Source: Bugulina stolonifera | Taxonomy: Eukaryota; Bryozoa; Gymnolaemata; Cheilostomatida; Bugulidae | Reading direction: 5' to 3' | DNA length: 64,000 nt | Assembly (NCBI GenBank): GCA_935421135.1 | Contig: OW285194.1 | Location: 14,593,376-14,657,375, forward strand | In this document: positions 47,154-61,260 of the stretch, in pieces | How positions within the stretch are numbered: position 1 is the first letter of the stretch | Layout of the letters: the number at the start of each line of letters is the position of its first letter | The notes under the pieces: generated by a model | The model's database searches: none | Told to the model about the DNA's origin: nothing | The model's input: only the letters and a program-made list of their open reading frames with translations | Made by a program: the position numbers and the translations under genes

Positions 47154-48728
47154 AGTGATGGTTAGGCCACATTATGGTGTGCAGACATGAAGGTGCTGAG
47201 TGTGCAGTATGTGCTGATATTATATTGTACAGTATGAGTATATTCAACAGGGGGTATGGGTCCTTTGACCCATGCTTTACACTGAATCTCTAATCTCTTA
47301 AAGGCAGCTACCCATTTTGGTTATATCGTATTCAAGTGCTATTTTATTACAAATCTCTATGAACCTTGACATTTACCCAGAATCTCTGCTTTATCTTTCA
47401 GTTTCATCATATTTTACTATTGGTATTCCTCACAACTATTTATCTTACATATCATGTGCATATTTAACCATATATGGTCATCTTACAGCTTTAACACGGT
47501 GTCATCTCATATTTTATTCAGTAAAAACCAAATTCATAATCAATCTGGACCTAGTAAATTGATACATCAAATGCATAATCAGAAAATTATGATTTTGCTC
47601 TATTTTCTCGAAATGTTTTTTCAACTGCTCAACAGGCCCCCAAATTATATCTCTCTATACCTGTATATACAATTATACTAACATTATAATGTTACTAGAT
47701 GTGACAATTTTATATAACATTATAAGATAATATTTCAGTATAAATTGCTTCATATTGAAGTTTAAGTTATTGGGAATAGTGGATTGATATCTAGGGCAAG
47801 ATTATGGCTATTTTAATTCTATATCTATTGGAGAATCTAATGATATATAGTTTAAATGGCTACATGTAGACTATGCAATATATTATTAATTCTATCATAA
47901 TATTATACTCTATGATAGTTTATATATTGCAGCTGATGGAATCATTGTAATAATTCTTTTGTAGAAGCACTTTTGTTCAAATCATGTATGATGCCAAACA
48001 TATTGTAGGAAATGTGAACAAAGTTTTATTCTTTACAATAGAATAAATATTATTCCCAAGTAAATGAGTAGAAAGGAAAGTAAAATTTTCTCTGATGGGT
48101 ATGAAATAAAATTAATGTGGAAGTAAACATTGAAAATAGACTCTCTTCTCACCCTAGGATGAATGGGGGACCCTTCATTTATGGTCCGTAGGCTATTTTA
48201 ACATAACACCAAAATATGCATACATATAGACCATAAATCAGTGTGGTGCTACCAGGAAACTAATGTGTGCATGTCGTGTTCATCTGGAGTTGTGATTCCT
48301 ATGTTGGAAATATAATACTAGACTGAATGAAATAGTGGTGCCATATCATGTGTAAACAATAATAGAATATAATCTAGAACACAAAGTAAGGGTGTACTTG
48401 ATTATATAACATATTACTATATAATATACAATACATGAACATACTGTAACAGCTTATTGTAACTTATACTGTATAAACAGGGATCATTCCACGTGTAGAT
48501 ACTGACACAAGGTTTAGTAACCCAGTTAATGACATGCTAATATTACATTGTACTTTATTAACTTGTATATACAAGCAAGCTGGGAATGAGGAGAAGCTGG
48601 TGTACTGACGATAATCATACAGAAACTAAAAGTATCTATAAATGATAATATAATGGAAATGATTGTATGTACTTTATCATATGGATAACAAAAAATTATA
48701 AGACATTGACTTTTACCAACTCCTCGGG
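47154..48728. other. 3' UTRs and convergent intergenic DNA
   Basis: The stretch separates the convergent carrier and PLAT genes. AATAAA occurs at 48044 (possible carrier poly(A) signal). TTTATT at 48554-48559 is AATAAA on the minus strand, 170 bases after the PLAT gene stop. No other feature was seen. Confidence 0.4.
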
Positions 48729-51700
48729 TTAGTCAGTACAATCCGAGTCTTCATCACTGTGAGATAAATATTCATATTAATTATATATTCTAAATATACA
48801 CAAAATCTACATAAAATTGTAGAAAATAGTATAAATAATATTTTAATTGTATGTAAATAAATAATAAAATAATATCAATCTAATATTTAAATACCTACTA
48901 AATATATTTAGGTGAAGCTTTGATTGCCATAATATTAGAGCGAAGCTAAGAAATAATGTGATGTGTAAATACAATTGTTCAAAGTGAGTCAATATAAAGT
49001 CTCATAAAGGAAAAATTTTTATAATTTTATCAAAAAAGCCATATCAATATGATTGTTTCATAGGAAAGTAATAATACTGTCTGACTAGGCTGGGGTAACA
49101 GTGCTCACCATAAACATTACCTGCGTGTGCCAACAGGTTAGATATATAATTATATTTACCTGCGATTATATACTTTTTTATCTGACACCCGGAGCACTCG
49201 TTCTATCTTGCCATCACCTTCGCTCTCAGCGAACCATTGCTTGCATATAAATGTGTATTCCTCTACCTTGGGCACTACCTGATAGGAGTACGTAACAGAG
49301 TACAACACTTAGATAATAGTCGAGTAGCTGTCCAGACTAATGACCAAAAAGACTACAATCACGACTAAAATGTAACTTATTTCGAATTTTGTCACCTTCA
49401 ACCTGTAATAAACAATTTCAAAAACAGAATGGTTCATGTAACACTAGAGCAGAACTAAGTTAGGCCCCCCTCCTAGTTTTATCAAAACTGAAGCAGAAGT
49501 TGTCTTCTCAATGCATTATCGGCTGACCAACCCAAACCCCAAATATGAACAAGGATCTAAAACTATTAAATTTCTTTACTACTGCACCTGACAGGTACAT
49601 TTAAAAGTTCTGCATTTCTGCATATTTTATACTAATCATGGTCTTTCAACATCAGCTACTCTAAGTTGAAGGCAGGATAACTCCAAGCTGCTAAAAACTG
49701 GATATACAGTCTTGGGATAATCATTATCTTGTTTTCTAATTTAGAATCGGCTAAAATCTAGAATTAAGCAGAGTATAGTATAGAATAAAATAATAATATA
49801 TAATACGCAGATCATACAGACTAAACATTGGGATACTACCTGTAGGTCTACATGTATATTACATAACGGTAAGATTATTACCAATGTACACTGCATGACT
49901 TGTAACATTTTACCCTGTTCAGGTGAAATAAACAACATTTTTATTATTATGTATACCCAAATAGTTTACCGGCACATTTCAAGACAGAATATTTAACAAT
50001 GGCTGCTTCTGAAGGGTGAATCTATAAAATCCATTTTAATTGGCTGGGAATCATTTCGTTAAACTCGACATCATTGGTAACTGATTGATTTGAAGCCCTT
50101 TTTACAACAAAAAATTTCAACAATCAATCCCTCAGAGAGTGGAATGGCTGAGTGGTATGCGTGTTTGCACTTTGGTAAGTGGTGCAGTGGGTGCCGAGTT
50201 CGAGTCCCTCTCACGGTCCACTCGGCCAGACACTCTTTTTTAATTTCTCCTGCAATTCTCTCTAAAAAGCGAAGTACAGGAAAACCTTACCTTTTCCATT
50301 GTATTTGAAAGTTTGTCATGCTCCTTCTTAAGCCTCAATGCCTCTTCTATACCTCTATCTATTGTGGGCATTTCTTCACTGCCCCATACAGAAGTATTGT
50401 CACTACCAGTCTACAAGCATTAAATCATATTGACTTCCTAACAGATCAACGTTTAGTGAAGAGAAACACTACATTCATTACCTATGAAGAATGATGTGAA
50501 CAATATATTGGACTCTAATTCATTTATTTCCTTTGTATTTTAGAATGTGGTAGCTACTTATACATCGCGGGCTACACTAGGCATTGGCTGTTACTATGAA
50601 ATGTTCTCATTCACTCACCCCTCCCACCCACGCATCCACTCACCCACCCTTCATCCAATGAGTCGGATAGCCTGTCATTAAATCATCCATTACACAATCT
50701 GAAACCAACCAACAGAAAGATCAACCAATCAGTTTCACTCTCCTGCTAGACTGACCAATCAGCTAGCTAACCGACACGTCACATGAGCCAATCATATTCC
50801 CACATCATGTCACCCTCACACTACCTCGGTCATCTCAGCAACATCCGACAGGTTATCCATCCGTTTACGTCTTTTCTCCTCCTTAGCTCTCTTCCTCTTC
50901 TCCAGCTCTAGCCTGTTGAGATTAGTAGCTGAACCCGTGAGATCTTCATCAGAATCGTCAGATAGTGACATACTTTCATCAATATCCTTATCCGAGTCAC
51001 TTTAATATAACATACAAAATTTAGACATCTATAAGGGCTATACACGCAATAGACTAGATAAAATAAAGATATCTATGAAGGCTATGTACGCGATGGACTA
51101 GATGAAATAAAGATATCTTTGTAGCAGTCCCCTTTAATGGAAATCTGTTAGTGTCACTGTATGTGACACTGTGCTGAACACAGTTTCGAGGTCATGGTTG
51201 CTGTGTTCTAGCTCACAATGTATCAGTGATTAGCATAATTGATTGCAATAACACTCAATCTCAGCAACAGTGATTCTAATACTTCTGCTCAAATGTCACA
51301 GCATTTTGGAGTTGTCCTGTCTCCCATTTACAGCAGACAACATACCGATTGCATTTGTACTAACCACGCTCAATACCAGGCTCAATACCATACTAAATAG
51401 TCGTTTATCTTCAACTGAAGGCTTTTATCTTCCTATTTCTTTTGACTGTAGACATCACAATAAATTTGATTCATCTTAATGTGTTTACCCTAGATTAAAG
51501 GCAGCACAACTCCAACTAAAACATGGTGATATTACTGAGCTTTCAGTCCTGGAAGAGTTGTCAATGTCGAATGAAGAGTTAGGAAGAAATCAAACAACTG
51601 TCCATCAATGTCCAGGTTTACTAACCTCAAAGACAAACCCATTAGTTTGCTGCTAGTAACTGAGCGTATGGTGGAGTTCGCACTGCCATCTTTACCCTTC

Positions 51701-54700
51701 TTCTTCTTTTCTTTCTTAGACTTACTTTTGGTTGAGCTAGAACAAAGAGTACAAGTTTAGAGCCATCTTCATTATCAAAATGTGGAGAAAATGGTAGACC
51801 ACCATTAGTTTAAAGGAAAATGACTTTTTAACAGACAGTAAAAGTTATGTCATTAAACGTAACCTGGTGCTCTAACAGCCTGAAATGTGACAAGGCTAAA
51901 TAACCTGGGGGCTTGTAATATGTCTATCTTGGATTTAACCAAGGGGGCATACATAACTCCTAGTATTGTAGAAATTTTGCGTAGTTTTATACATTTAAAG
52001 TCCTTGTTCCGTTGACCCTATGTTATGTTTCCTTGCAATATCCGACTGTAACTACCTTTGCCCGCTCATTGATAAGTGGCGTCCAATCACAGGCCTCTCT
52101 TTCTCTGAGATGTCTGATTCGCTGGCACTTCTCTCACTTTCACTTTCAGAACTTGATGATTCTTCTATGTCGCTAATCTTTTCTTTTGATTCACCTTTTG
52201 ATTTTTCGGACTTTTTAGACACCCGAGTCTTTATTTCTATGAACTTGCGCACCAATACCTAAGCAGGAAGTAACATGGACATATAGTAACAGACGACACC
52301 TAAACAGAAAGCAATAGGAACACAACAATAGACAACATTGATTTGCACTTGGGGAAAACTTTGACAGTTTAAACATATAATATTACATTAGTAGCAATAG
52401 CTCTTCCAAGAAATTCTAACAATGGTCCGGACATGTCGTCTATGTAACATATAAAACCTGAGAAAGCGGCAAGTAATGACCAATGACAACAAAGATAAAT
52501 AGAACATGTTACTACTTCAATCAACGGCTATTTATGCTAAATGTAGGAGGGGACAACTCTTAATTAATGACAGATTTCCCTGAGAAGGATCAGTCTTGAA
52601 AAGGTCTTTGATTACAGTAACACTTTCCGCTGAGGGCTAAAAGAGACCTACCATAATTATTTATTTCCAAGTTGCCATCATTCTATTTACCACTGTTACT
52701 AGTTTCACCATGCACTAGTATGTTAAGCTGTATAGGGCATAGGAGTAGTAAACAATTGCATGCACTTGTTATCATTAATAGTGACATAAGCGGCCAACCA
52801 CCAGTGGAGTACACCAGCCACTAGGCAGCAGTGCAACACAGCGCAATGCTCCTACATAAGTTGTATACAATAATGCATTTCATGGTCTCATATTATCTAA
52901 CCTTCTCTAGGTACCATCCCGCAGCTACCCCTTTGTTGTCGTGTCCAATTTTAATCTTCTTCAGTTCACCGACATCAGCAGCCTTCAACTGTAACAACAT
53001 AGGGTAACTCTTTCAACAGATAACCAGTAATTAGGATCATGAGGTAACTATACCCAGCAGGGCTTTGCTTGTTAGTACAAAACAAGCAAAGGTTAATAAG
53101 AAAGGATAAGATGACGTTTGTAAAACAAAATTTGTCCTATTGGTATAAAAATGACTCGCTTCAGAGATATCAGCAGAACAGAACAATGAATCTCTAGTGA
53201 AGCTGGTCGACACTTCTGGTCTAGTTTAACACACCCACCTACTACTCACCGTTACTACTGAGTACTAACATACCTACCTACTACTCACCGTTGCTACTGA
53301 GTACTAACACACCCGCCTACTGCTCACTGTTACTACTGAGTACTAACACACCCACCTACTACTCACTGTTACTACTGAGTACTAACACACCCACCTACTA
53401 CTCACTGTTACTACTGAGTACTAACCCACCCACCTACTACTCACCGTTGCTACTGAGTACTAACACACCCACCTACTACTCACTGTTACTACTGAGTACT
53501 AACATACCCACCTACTACTCACCGTTACTACTGAGTACTAACACACCCACCTACTACTCACTGTTACTACTGAGTACTAACATACCTGAAATATATCAAC
53601 CTGGTTCTTCTCAAAAGGGTTGTCATAGTTCCCTTGGATCTCAGATAGATTGATGCGTTTAGACTGAGATTTATCCCCATATAGCTGTATAAGTACATTA
53701 GCATCAGTTCCTGCAAATCCTACATCCCCAGTATGAACATTGATCTCATATAACGCTTCTCCTCCAACTGAAATCATACATATATCAGGTTGCATCGGTA
53801 TATATATGTACAATTTACACATGTATACCAATCATAAGTGTTAGAAAACTCACAGGACATTTAGATTATACTGAACAGAGAGCCACAGGGTAAAGTTGGT
53901 GATAGGTTGGAGGTTGTGCTTAGAGTTCAGTTTACCAACTAGTTGAGCCGTCGGTTGACGTACTAGTCAGTCAGTCAGTCAGTCAGTCAGTCAGTCAGTC
54001 AGTCAGTCAGTCAGTCAGTCAGTCAGTCAGTCAGTCAGTCAGTCAGTCAGTCAGTCAGTCAGTCAGTCAGTCAGTCAGTCAGTCAGTCAGTCAGACAAAC
54101 AGACAGACAGATCGACAGCTTCTCAGATAAACAGTCAGACAGTTGGTGAGTTGTTAGATTCAGAGACTGTTAGCAGAAATTTATTTATAGCTCTAATAGC
54201 TGTTACCTAGTCTGAGAATGGCCATAACCATGTGTATATCTACTATTACAAAAAAATGGGACAAATGAAGCATGGTGATCAAAGACGACTCGATAGTAGA
54301 AGAATCACATGCACATGTATGTTTGCATTTATTAAATTTTCCAAAGCATAGTTTTGGATTTCCACATCAACTGATACTGAGTGAATGATTTTATAGCAAT
54401 AGATACCATTTGCATTCTGTCCACCCCATGAGCCCAAGTCAAAGTTTTCAGGAACTTTTGACGCTACAATCTCTCTCCAGACAGCATTGCCCTCTTCATT
54501 AACTAGCCACTGATTGCAGAAGAATAAGTGGTGCTTTTTAGCGTAGAGATCTTTAATATATACAAGTAATAGCAGCCAGCGTCTTGATTTGCCCTTGTTA
54601 TCGTGTTCAATCCTAAAAAGGTGTCAATATAGATTTCACACAACACTTACGAGGTTCCCAGGCAATTATCATTAGGCTTTAACATTTACCGCATTTGTTT

Positions 54701-57700
54701 CTACCAAATAGCTACCAGATTGATAGTGAGTTTCACTAATTATGCTATTGAATGTGGTTTATACTACGGCAAAAATAATTTAATAAGTCACATGAGTAAC
54801 ATTATTATCTGTGCAAGTTTACTACAGCAGTCACAGTGGACTGTTTCTACTGAACTCGGTAAGAAAAGATTAACATTCAATTTACCGGATTTTAGAGAGT
54901 GGTCCAATGTCTTCCAGAGTCATACTGAATGTATCAACTGATCCTTTTCTAAAGCAATGCTGATTCTTGCGACTTAGCAGACGTTTCTTAGTTCTGCGAC
55001 CTTTTGATCCAACCAAAATCAAATAAACTTTAGAGTCGGTTCCACTGTGTCTGTGGGCCGCAGTAACAACTGTTACCTCATAGTCTGCAACATTGAATTA
55101 GACAGGTTCATACGATGTGACACAAACAACATGGCTGACAAATTAGCAGTACAGGATCAGGGTAAAAGAGAGACAAATTGAAACAAATATTAGAAGTGAT
55201 AAAGTTAGTCTCCAATTTACTCTTCTTGAAAGAATACGAGTTCAAATATATATACCAGTTAACAGGTTTATCTAGTAACAAGGTTGACATAGCTATATAT
55301 TGACTAACTACCGCCAAAATTATAATAATATCATTATGTAGGTGAAAAATGATTCCTTAGCTAATCACATCTTGAATAATGATAGACATAGTTATCGGAG
55401 AGCTACCGCATTTACGCTGTGTTGCATAATGTATAAAATATAATCTCATACCTCTATATTCTTTCTCCTCCTCTACTGGAACTAACTTTCTGCCTAGAGA
55501 CTCGCCCTCATGATACAATGACAGCCAATCAGAACAGGGAAAGTAGTACGACTGTTTCGTCTTCATGTTTGTTATACGAACGGACTCAAGGTACCAAGAC
55601 TGTGACATCTCATAGCCATCTGTCTGCGAAGATTTGAGTCAAACTATTAATTTCCGTACATTTAATTAAGTCACTATGGACCACACCCTAAATAGCCTGA
55701 GTCCCATTATCCCAAGCAGAGATAGTCTGTACATTTCCATAAATGCATGTGCATGTACGAGTATATAGATGCCTTTGATGTTCTATCAGCAGCTAGGCAA
55801 CGAGTCATATAATCTGCATTTCCCAGAATGCATCCACCTTCACACACATAGGATAACACTCACCTCCACATCTATAGATGTAATATCTGGAAGGTTCTGA
55901 GCCGTGATGCTGAATGAGTTAGTCGAGTCTCTCATAAACATAAACTTAGGTCCTGGCTTTTTCAACACTATTTTGGGAGTTTTCTCTTTAGGACTAAGGC
56001 CATACATTCGCAAAGTGACCTGTATACACAGAACTTTCATATGGAGAAGCAGTTCTGGATATAGAACATAATGTACATACAGTCAAGTTTACTTCTGACA
56101 CAGAAGTTAAGATGGCGGAAGAGAAGGCAGAAGTTTAGTAATAATAACCAATGTCTCTGACCACAATGGAGTGCTATTAGCATAGCCGTTGATTGTGAGA
56201 GCTGAGTCACTGAAAGTAAAAAAGCTACCATATTGAATCTATAACAACCGATTGCATTGGTCAAACAATTTTTCCATTGTTGTGATTCATTGTGACAGGC
56301 CCAATATGACGCTCCGTGTTTCCCCAGTAGCACAACTCTCACGATCAACACTTCTAGTCATTACATTTGCGTACATGCTGGGTAGTAACTCAAGTCATGT
56401 GGAACACATTTTTTTGTCCCAATGTTGGGTAATAATCAGTCAAGTGAAATATTTACCTGGGCATCTGTACCACCATTAGTCTGGTTACCAGTAACAACTA
56501 CCACCTTGTATATGGCCTGGTCCCCTTTCCACAGTTTCCTCGAGTCTGTAGATGAAGCACTGAATGGTCTAGTGGGCAGTGTGTCCGGTTTTACAGGATT
56601 GTCGTAATGCCGTAACGGCTGTCCCTTTACCTTTTTCTCTGATTTCTAAATACAGTTACGTGTAAATGTATATGATTATTGTGAAACAGGAAACATATGC
56701 ACTTAGAACTGGAGATATTGATGCAGGTGGTGCTGTGATTATTCATATTATGACGTGACGTTTTACTCTCCGTAATGCAGTCGTACTAACCAGACACTAT
56801 CTGGTCAAACTAGAACAGCAAAAAATTGATAGAGGTCATTGTTTAATCAACTGATATTCTAAGGACTGGTACCAAACATAAATATACAATGTGTGAACTA
56901 AACCTTACAGGGATGTACATGTATGTGTGTATGTACGACTCACTAGATGCTGCCTGTGCTCTTCCTGGGTGGTACAGAGGTAGCAGTACCCATTGATAGG
57001 GTCAGCAGGTGCTCCCACATCTACAATGTTATGTCTACATTCATCTGTCATAAGAGCTGGTATAAAATTGAGTAAAATAGAATTCACCACTTCATAGTAA
57101 GTACACAATGTGCACAATAATCAAGATATACCAGTTGGATAATGACCTTGAACTTGAGACAGTACTTCAACCGCCTGTTCACATACTAATACTGTGTGTA
57201 TATCAATGTATAATCTTTGTTAATGATAGTTTACAAACTTTCACCTTGATACTCTCCCCACGCGAAGGCCTATCTTCAAACCGGTTGTGTAACGTCCAGT
57301 TACCAAACAGCTATCTGCTTAGTCAGCAGTTGGTAACTGGGTGCTTCACAACTGAAGGGTCTTTATACTCATGTACACTGTTTTATAAAACAACCGAGTA
57401 TCTAAAAGTGTACATGTCTATTTAATTGTTTAATTGCAATATATTATATATTTTATTTTCTAACCGCTAACTAACTAATATTCATACACATTCACATACA
57501 CATTCACGAATACATATTGAGAACTCACCCATGATACACCACACTCTCAATCAGTTCACAGCACAATAATAACTATACAGCAAAAGTGATTGGTATAATT
57601 AATTATATCAATACATTAATTAGTGTCCATCAATAAATAAATATAAACAAAATAACATTCATCAATATTGGTACAGAATAGATAAATCAATATTTCAACA

Positions 57701-59026
57701 CTTGGTGTTTATAACATTCTGCTAGAAAACCTCGTGTATATAATGTACACTTCGCTGTATCTTGAATTTCTAACAATGTACTAATACCAAAGTCACGTCA
57801 ATTCAAACCATCCTTATTTAACTCTATTCAACCGTAGTATGGGACCAGTTTGCAATTATTTATTCGCTTGATTTTCGCAGTAAAGCTGGTTTGGTTACAT
57901 ACACATAGTTATAAGAGGTGTCACACATCGATGTATTAATTACAAGGCAAGACAACTACTTTGTAAGCTTAGAAGCTGAGGAAATATTTTATTGCTAATT
58001 TAGTTGAATGCACCATGTGTACCAATCTGACAGTCGTACTCTATGAATATAGTCATACTCTTACCTGATCGATTGTCGATATATTCCAAGTTAAAGTAGT
58101 CTCTCTTTGCACTGTCCAGACTACCAGTGTACTTCATTCTAGTCTCCCGACACTGCCACCTAGTGGTAGTCGGCTCTAAAAGCGAAACCAACAATGCCAA
58201 GAAAATACAGAGGAATAATGTATGTATAAAAGGTCCATTTACGATCATCTGAAACACAACATCCTGATGGATGGCGAAAAAATTCATCTTATATTATACA
58301 TCATGGTAATACACCAAAGCTTAGCATCTCTTGTATTAAACTTGCAGAAGACTTTTAGGTTAAAGCTGATACCCAAGATAAGTGTGCGCACACCATACAG
58401 CTACCTCATTCACCTGAGCAAATACTAGCAGAGTCGTCCTCTCTTCCCTCCAACTCTGTGTTCTTCAGTTTTTCCAACTCCTCACTGACATTGTCTACTC
58501 GAACTCTAAGATCTGACTCATCAATTTGCCTCTGATTGTGACGACATAACGCCGTCAGCCGATCCCCATAAATATCGGGATTCACTGGTCCAACAGCTGT
58601 CAATCTCATATTGCTACTCACTCTATCAATGTATAAAAATCCAGCAAAAAATCTCTATAGTTCAAATACACAAAATATCCTGTATTAGTAGGCCTATTAG
58701 TCTGGAATACCAGGTTTGTATCTTAACAGCATAGGGATATATCCCAAGTTGAGAAACCAATGAGGTAGAGATACAGTGAGATAGAGATACAGTGAGGTAG
58801 AGATACAGTGAGGTAGAGATACAGTGAGGTAGAGATACAGTGCTACTAATATAATTAGTTGAGCAACTGACCAAAAGGTTTACAATATCAGAATAAATAT
58901 TAGCAGCGTGTTCACATCTCCTTACCCACTTCCATAGTATCTATTCGGGGAGCTGTGTGCTGAAGAGTGACTGTCATAAATGTTACACTCTGGTTTCGGA
59001 ATAAATCTAGTCTTTGTCTCCGGCAT
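48729..59026 (-). CDS. PLAT (lipoxygenase-homology) domain protein, LOXHD1-related
   Basis: Seventeen minus-strand exons chain in phase to 826 residues: 58926-59026, 58414-58622, 58065-58175, 56944-57056, 56457-56645, 55864-56019, 55452-55623, 54886-55084, 54407-54612, 53586-53767, 52902-52988, 52056-52258, 51626-51736, 50825-50999, 50291-50410, 49160-49278 and 48729-48756. Three PLAT domains are seen: residues about 220-350 (YKVVVVTGNQTNGGTDAQVTLRMYG ... SQSWYLESVRI), 351-485 (YEVTVVTAAHRHSGTDSKVYL ... FFCNQWL) and 486-600 plus 779-815 (INVHTGDVGFAGTDANVLIQLYG ... AAGWYLEKVLV ... FICKQWFAE). PLAT domains bind membranes or proteins; LOXHD1 works in hair cells, and the role here is unknown. 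The first 180 residues are unrecognised. PLAT3 is split by a charged Ser/Glu/Lys insert. The protein ends SDEDSDCTD. Confidence 0.88.
50137..50245 (+). repeat. tRNA-derived SINE head in a PLAT-gene intron
   Basis: AATGGCTGAGTGGTATGCG resembles a tRNA-Leu/Ser A box, and GAGTTCGAGTCCCT is a B box about 60 bases further on. A CTCTTTTTT run follows. No clean cloverleaf with paired acceptor arms forms, so it is a SINE or tRNA relic rather than a functional tRNA. Confidence 0.5.
53220..53585. repeat. 39-bp minisatellite, about nine units, beginning at a 5' splice site
   Basis: On the coding (minus) strand the intron after exon 53586-53767 opens GTATGTTAGTACTCAG, the first bases of the repeat unit. 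Later units start GTGTGTTAGTACTCAG or GTATGTTAGTACTCAG every 39 bp. The array ends about 366 bases into the intron. Confidence 0.9.
53965..54094. repeat. AGTC tetranucleotide microsatellite, about 32 units
   Basis: An uninterrupted run of AGTC lies in the PLAT-gene intron between exons 54407-54612 and 53586-53767. Confidence 0.97.
56175..56350. mobile_element. Decayed relative of the 20431-20591 MITE
   Basis: GCCGTTGATTGTGAGAGCTGAG near the left and CAACTCTCACGATCAACA near the right parallel the ends of the 20431 element. ATTGCATTGGTCAAA is shared internally. The outer ends and target duplication are eroded. It lies in a PLAT-gene intron. Confidence 0.55.
58762..58841. repeat. 16-bp tandem repeat, five units
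   Basis: GAGGTAGAGATACAGT repeated five times (one substitution), in the first intron of the PLAT gene. Confidence 0.95.
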
Positions 59027-59120
59027 AATAGATAGCCTGTAAATAAATACATACTCTAGTTTAACCAGCTGACCTAACAATGGATTTGAGGCACTTGTAG
59101 GTTTACTGAACACACATAAC

Positions 59121-59255
59121 CAGTGTTCAAAGTGTACAGGCTCGCCCAGGCTCGGCGAGCCTGTAAGAAATCATCATGCCCGCACACTAACCCACCACAC
59201 CCACCTCCCACCCCATCTCAGAGCCTGTAAGAGCTGCCATACACTTTGAGCACTG
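59121..59255. mobile_element. hAT-like MITE, 135 bp
   Basis: Termini CAGTGTTCAAAGTGTA and, reversed, CAGTGCTCAAAGTGTA; CACATAAC flanks both ends (59113-59120 and 59256-59263), a perfect 8-bp duplication. GGCTCGCC/GGCGAGCC words form a short internal hairpin. It is related to the SARAF-intron MITE by its CAGTGTTC(A/G)AAGTG tip. Confidence 0.9.
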
Positions 59256-59263
59256 CACATAAC

Positions 59264-60835
59264 CTACTGGGTTATGTGTGTTCAGTTCAGTCATAATGCA
59301 CAATGTAAATGGTAATCATCAGTAGTGACGCTCCCGCTGCCCGTGAGTGTTCAGTCACCCAGGGCCACACATATGCATAGTCTCTCTGGTTTCTTACTCA
59401 ATACAGGGTTGGTCTGTCACCTGCACAAGTGGAGTGTGTCACCACAACATTTAATTGAGTCACTCATGATAAATATCACACAAATAATTTTTTTAAATTT
59501 TAACATTTTATTTGTTTTAGTGGCCTATTTGCTTTATCAGTCTATATACATGCAGTCATGTTTTAGGCCCAATTACAAAGTCCCTAACAGCTTTTTACTC
59601 TTGGAGTTGACTAGCAATGTTAATTAATGATGAAACCAAACATAAAACAGTAAACATAGTGATTTCATTAATTATTATGGCTACATTATTTTGATTATTA
59701 TATTATTATAACTATTACAACATATTTTATTATCAAAGATGGCTGAATAATAATGATAATCATTTATCACGTTCCCGTGATGAGGCTAAAGTTATTACAT
59801 AACCCCGATGAGAGGCACCATTAATTTTTCTACTGTTAAATCAGTAAATTGTGATGTGATGTGATGTGATGTGATGTGATGTGATGTGATGTGAAATGAA
59901 ATAAGTTAAATTTAGTCTGCAATAAATCTGATAAATAATTACACGCTAGCTAAACAGGAAGCTGGTGTTGTTATGGCGATGGGTTTTCCAATATTTCTTT
60001 TTATATAGTATTTGTGCTTCCAGTAATTCGGTATTAGTAATACTACATGTCGAGGATAATAAGGGCTTGTAATTACTAACATGGTTTTGTCGTATATCTA
60101 ATCTACGTGTCTATGGCTACTTTACGTATAATAAAGGACGGTCATTAGAACTAGTGAACTAATCAACAAACGCCTATCCAACTTTCCCATTGGATTCAAT
60201 GAAACCGAAAGTAATAAGTGAAATCGTATGATCACACTAGGAATACAAAAGTAGGTTTTTCTCTTTTGGAATTTTTCTACTTTTGGAATTTCACCGTATC
60301 TCTTGTCTGTGTGCCTCTTTTACTTCTTATACCTCTTATTTTAATAAGCATGCCAAATAAGTAGGATTTCTGATTTGCAAGGGACTTCCTGGTTTTCAAG
60401 AATCAATATGGACTTAAAAACCATCGTCACGATGATCAATCAATGAATCATCTCATTCATCAATCAACATTTCAATTCATTCAATAATTTTTCTGATCTC
60501 ATGAATTAATAAATTAATAATATGATGATCATGTCATAATTATATTATAGTAATATCATAATTATAATAATGAGTTATATATCTACTGACCATCCAGTGT
60601 ATGGAGGATGGAGCGGAACTGAATGAGGTGGGCACACTGCACACTGCACCTGCAATTTTAGGGCAATACCTGTTATAGTCATAGTGTGAGTGTATAAATA
60701 AATTGTGACTGCAATCACGGTTAACTGAAAGCACGTAACCCAATTTTTTGTGTTGTGTTATGTGTTGTGTTTTCAGTATACTGTGGCACGGTCACCATTT
60801 ATTTGATCCTCATTATAATAAAATATGTGCGTTAG
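59264..60835. other. Intergenic between the PLAT gene and the SINE
   Basis: AT-rich DNA with a GTGAT pentamer microsatellite at 59851-59894. No gene recognised. The PLAT promoter should lie upstream of about 59036, where an acceptor-like TTTACAG precedes the coding exon, implying a 5' UTR exon further up. Confidence 0.4.
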
Positions 60836-61030
60836 GGAGCTGCCGTCGCCTAGTGGTAAGGGCTCTGGACTTTCATGTGGGAGTTCTAGGTTCGATTCCT
60901 ATAAGGGTCATCGGTGGTGTTAGGAAGGGCATCCAACCTTTAATGCTCCTGTGCTACTTCAGTAGCTTCGCCATTGGTGAAGTGCCTTCTCCACCCCAAA
61001 TTAGAAAAAAATGCAGATCTCTTTAGATCT
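60836..61030 (+). repeat. tRNA-derived SINE
   Basis: GCCGTCGCCTAGTGGTAAGG is a tRNA-like A box and TAGGTTCGATTCC a B box, 30-40 bases apart as in a tRNA. They are followed by a body with GTTAGGAAGGGCATCCAACC, a word common in SINEs that share tails with RTE-type LINEs. The tail includes AGATCTCTTTAGATCT. It lies about 230 bases upstream of the PMVK start codon. Confidence 0.7.
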
Positions 61031-61260
61031 TTGCTTTCTTACTTGGGATTAATAGTGGGAAGTAAAATCGGTAAATATTTTATAATATGTGCATTATGTG
61101 ATCCGCTAAGTTCGATATGTTCCATATGACTGCATAGCCACATGCACTTTATTCCTCAATCGCTGAAGAGTAACTGTTCTAGTCTCTAGAACTTGCTAGA
61201 GATTTTCACCCTTTTATGTTCTTCAGGCGCTGCTGCTACCTTATTGTCAATCTGCAGAAA

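Noticed and set aside
53291..53653. 120-codon frame with LLLSTNTPTYYS repeats
   Set aside because: The 39-bp minisatellite on the non-coding strand; 39 is divisible by three, so a frame stays open by chance.
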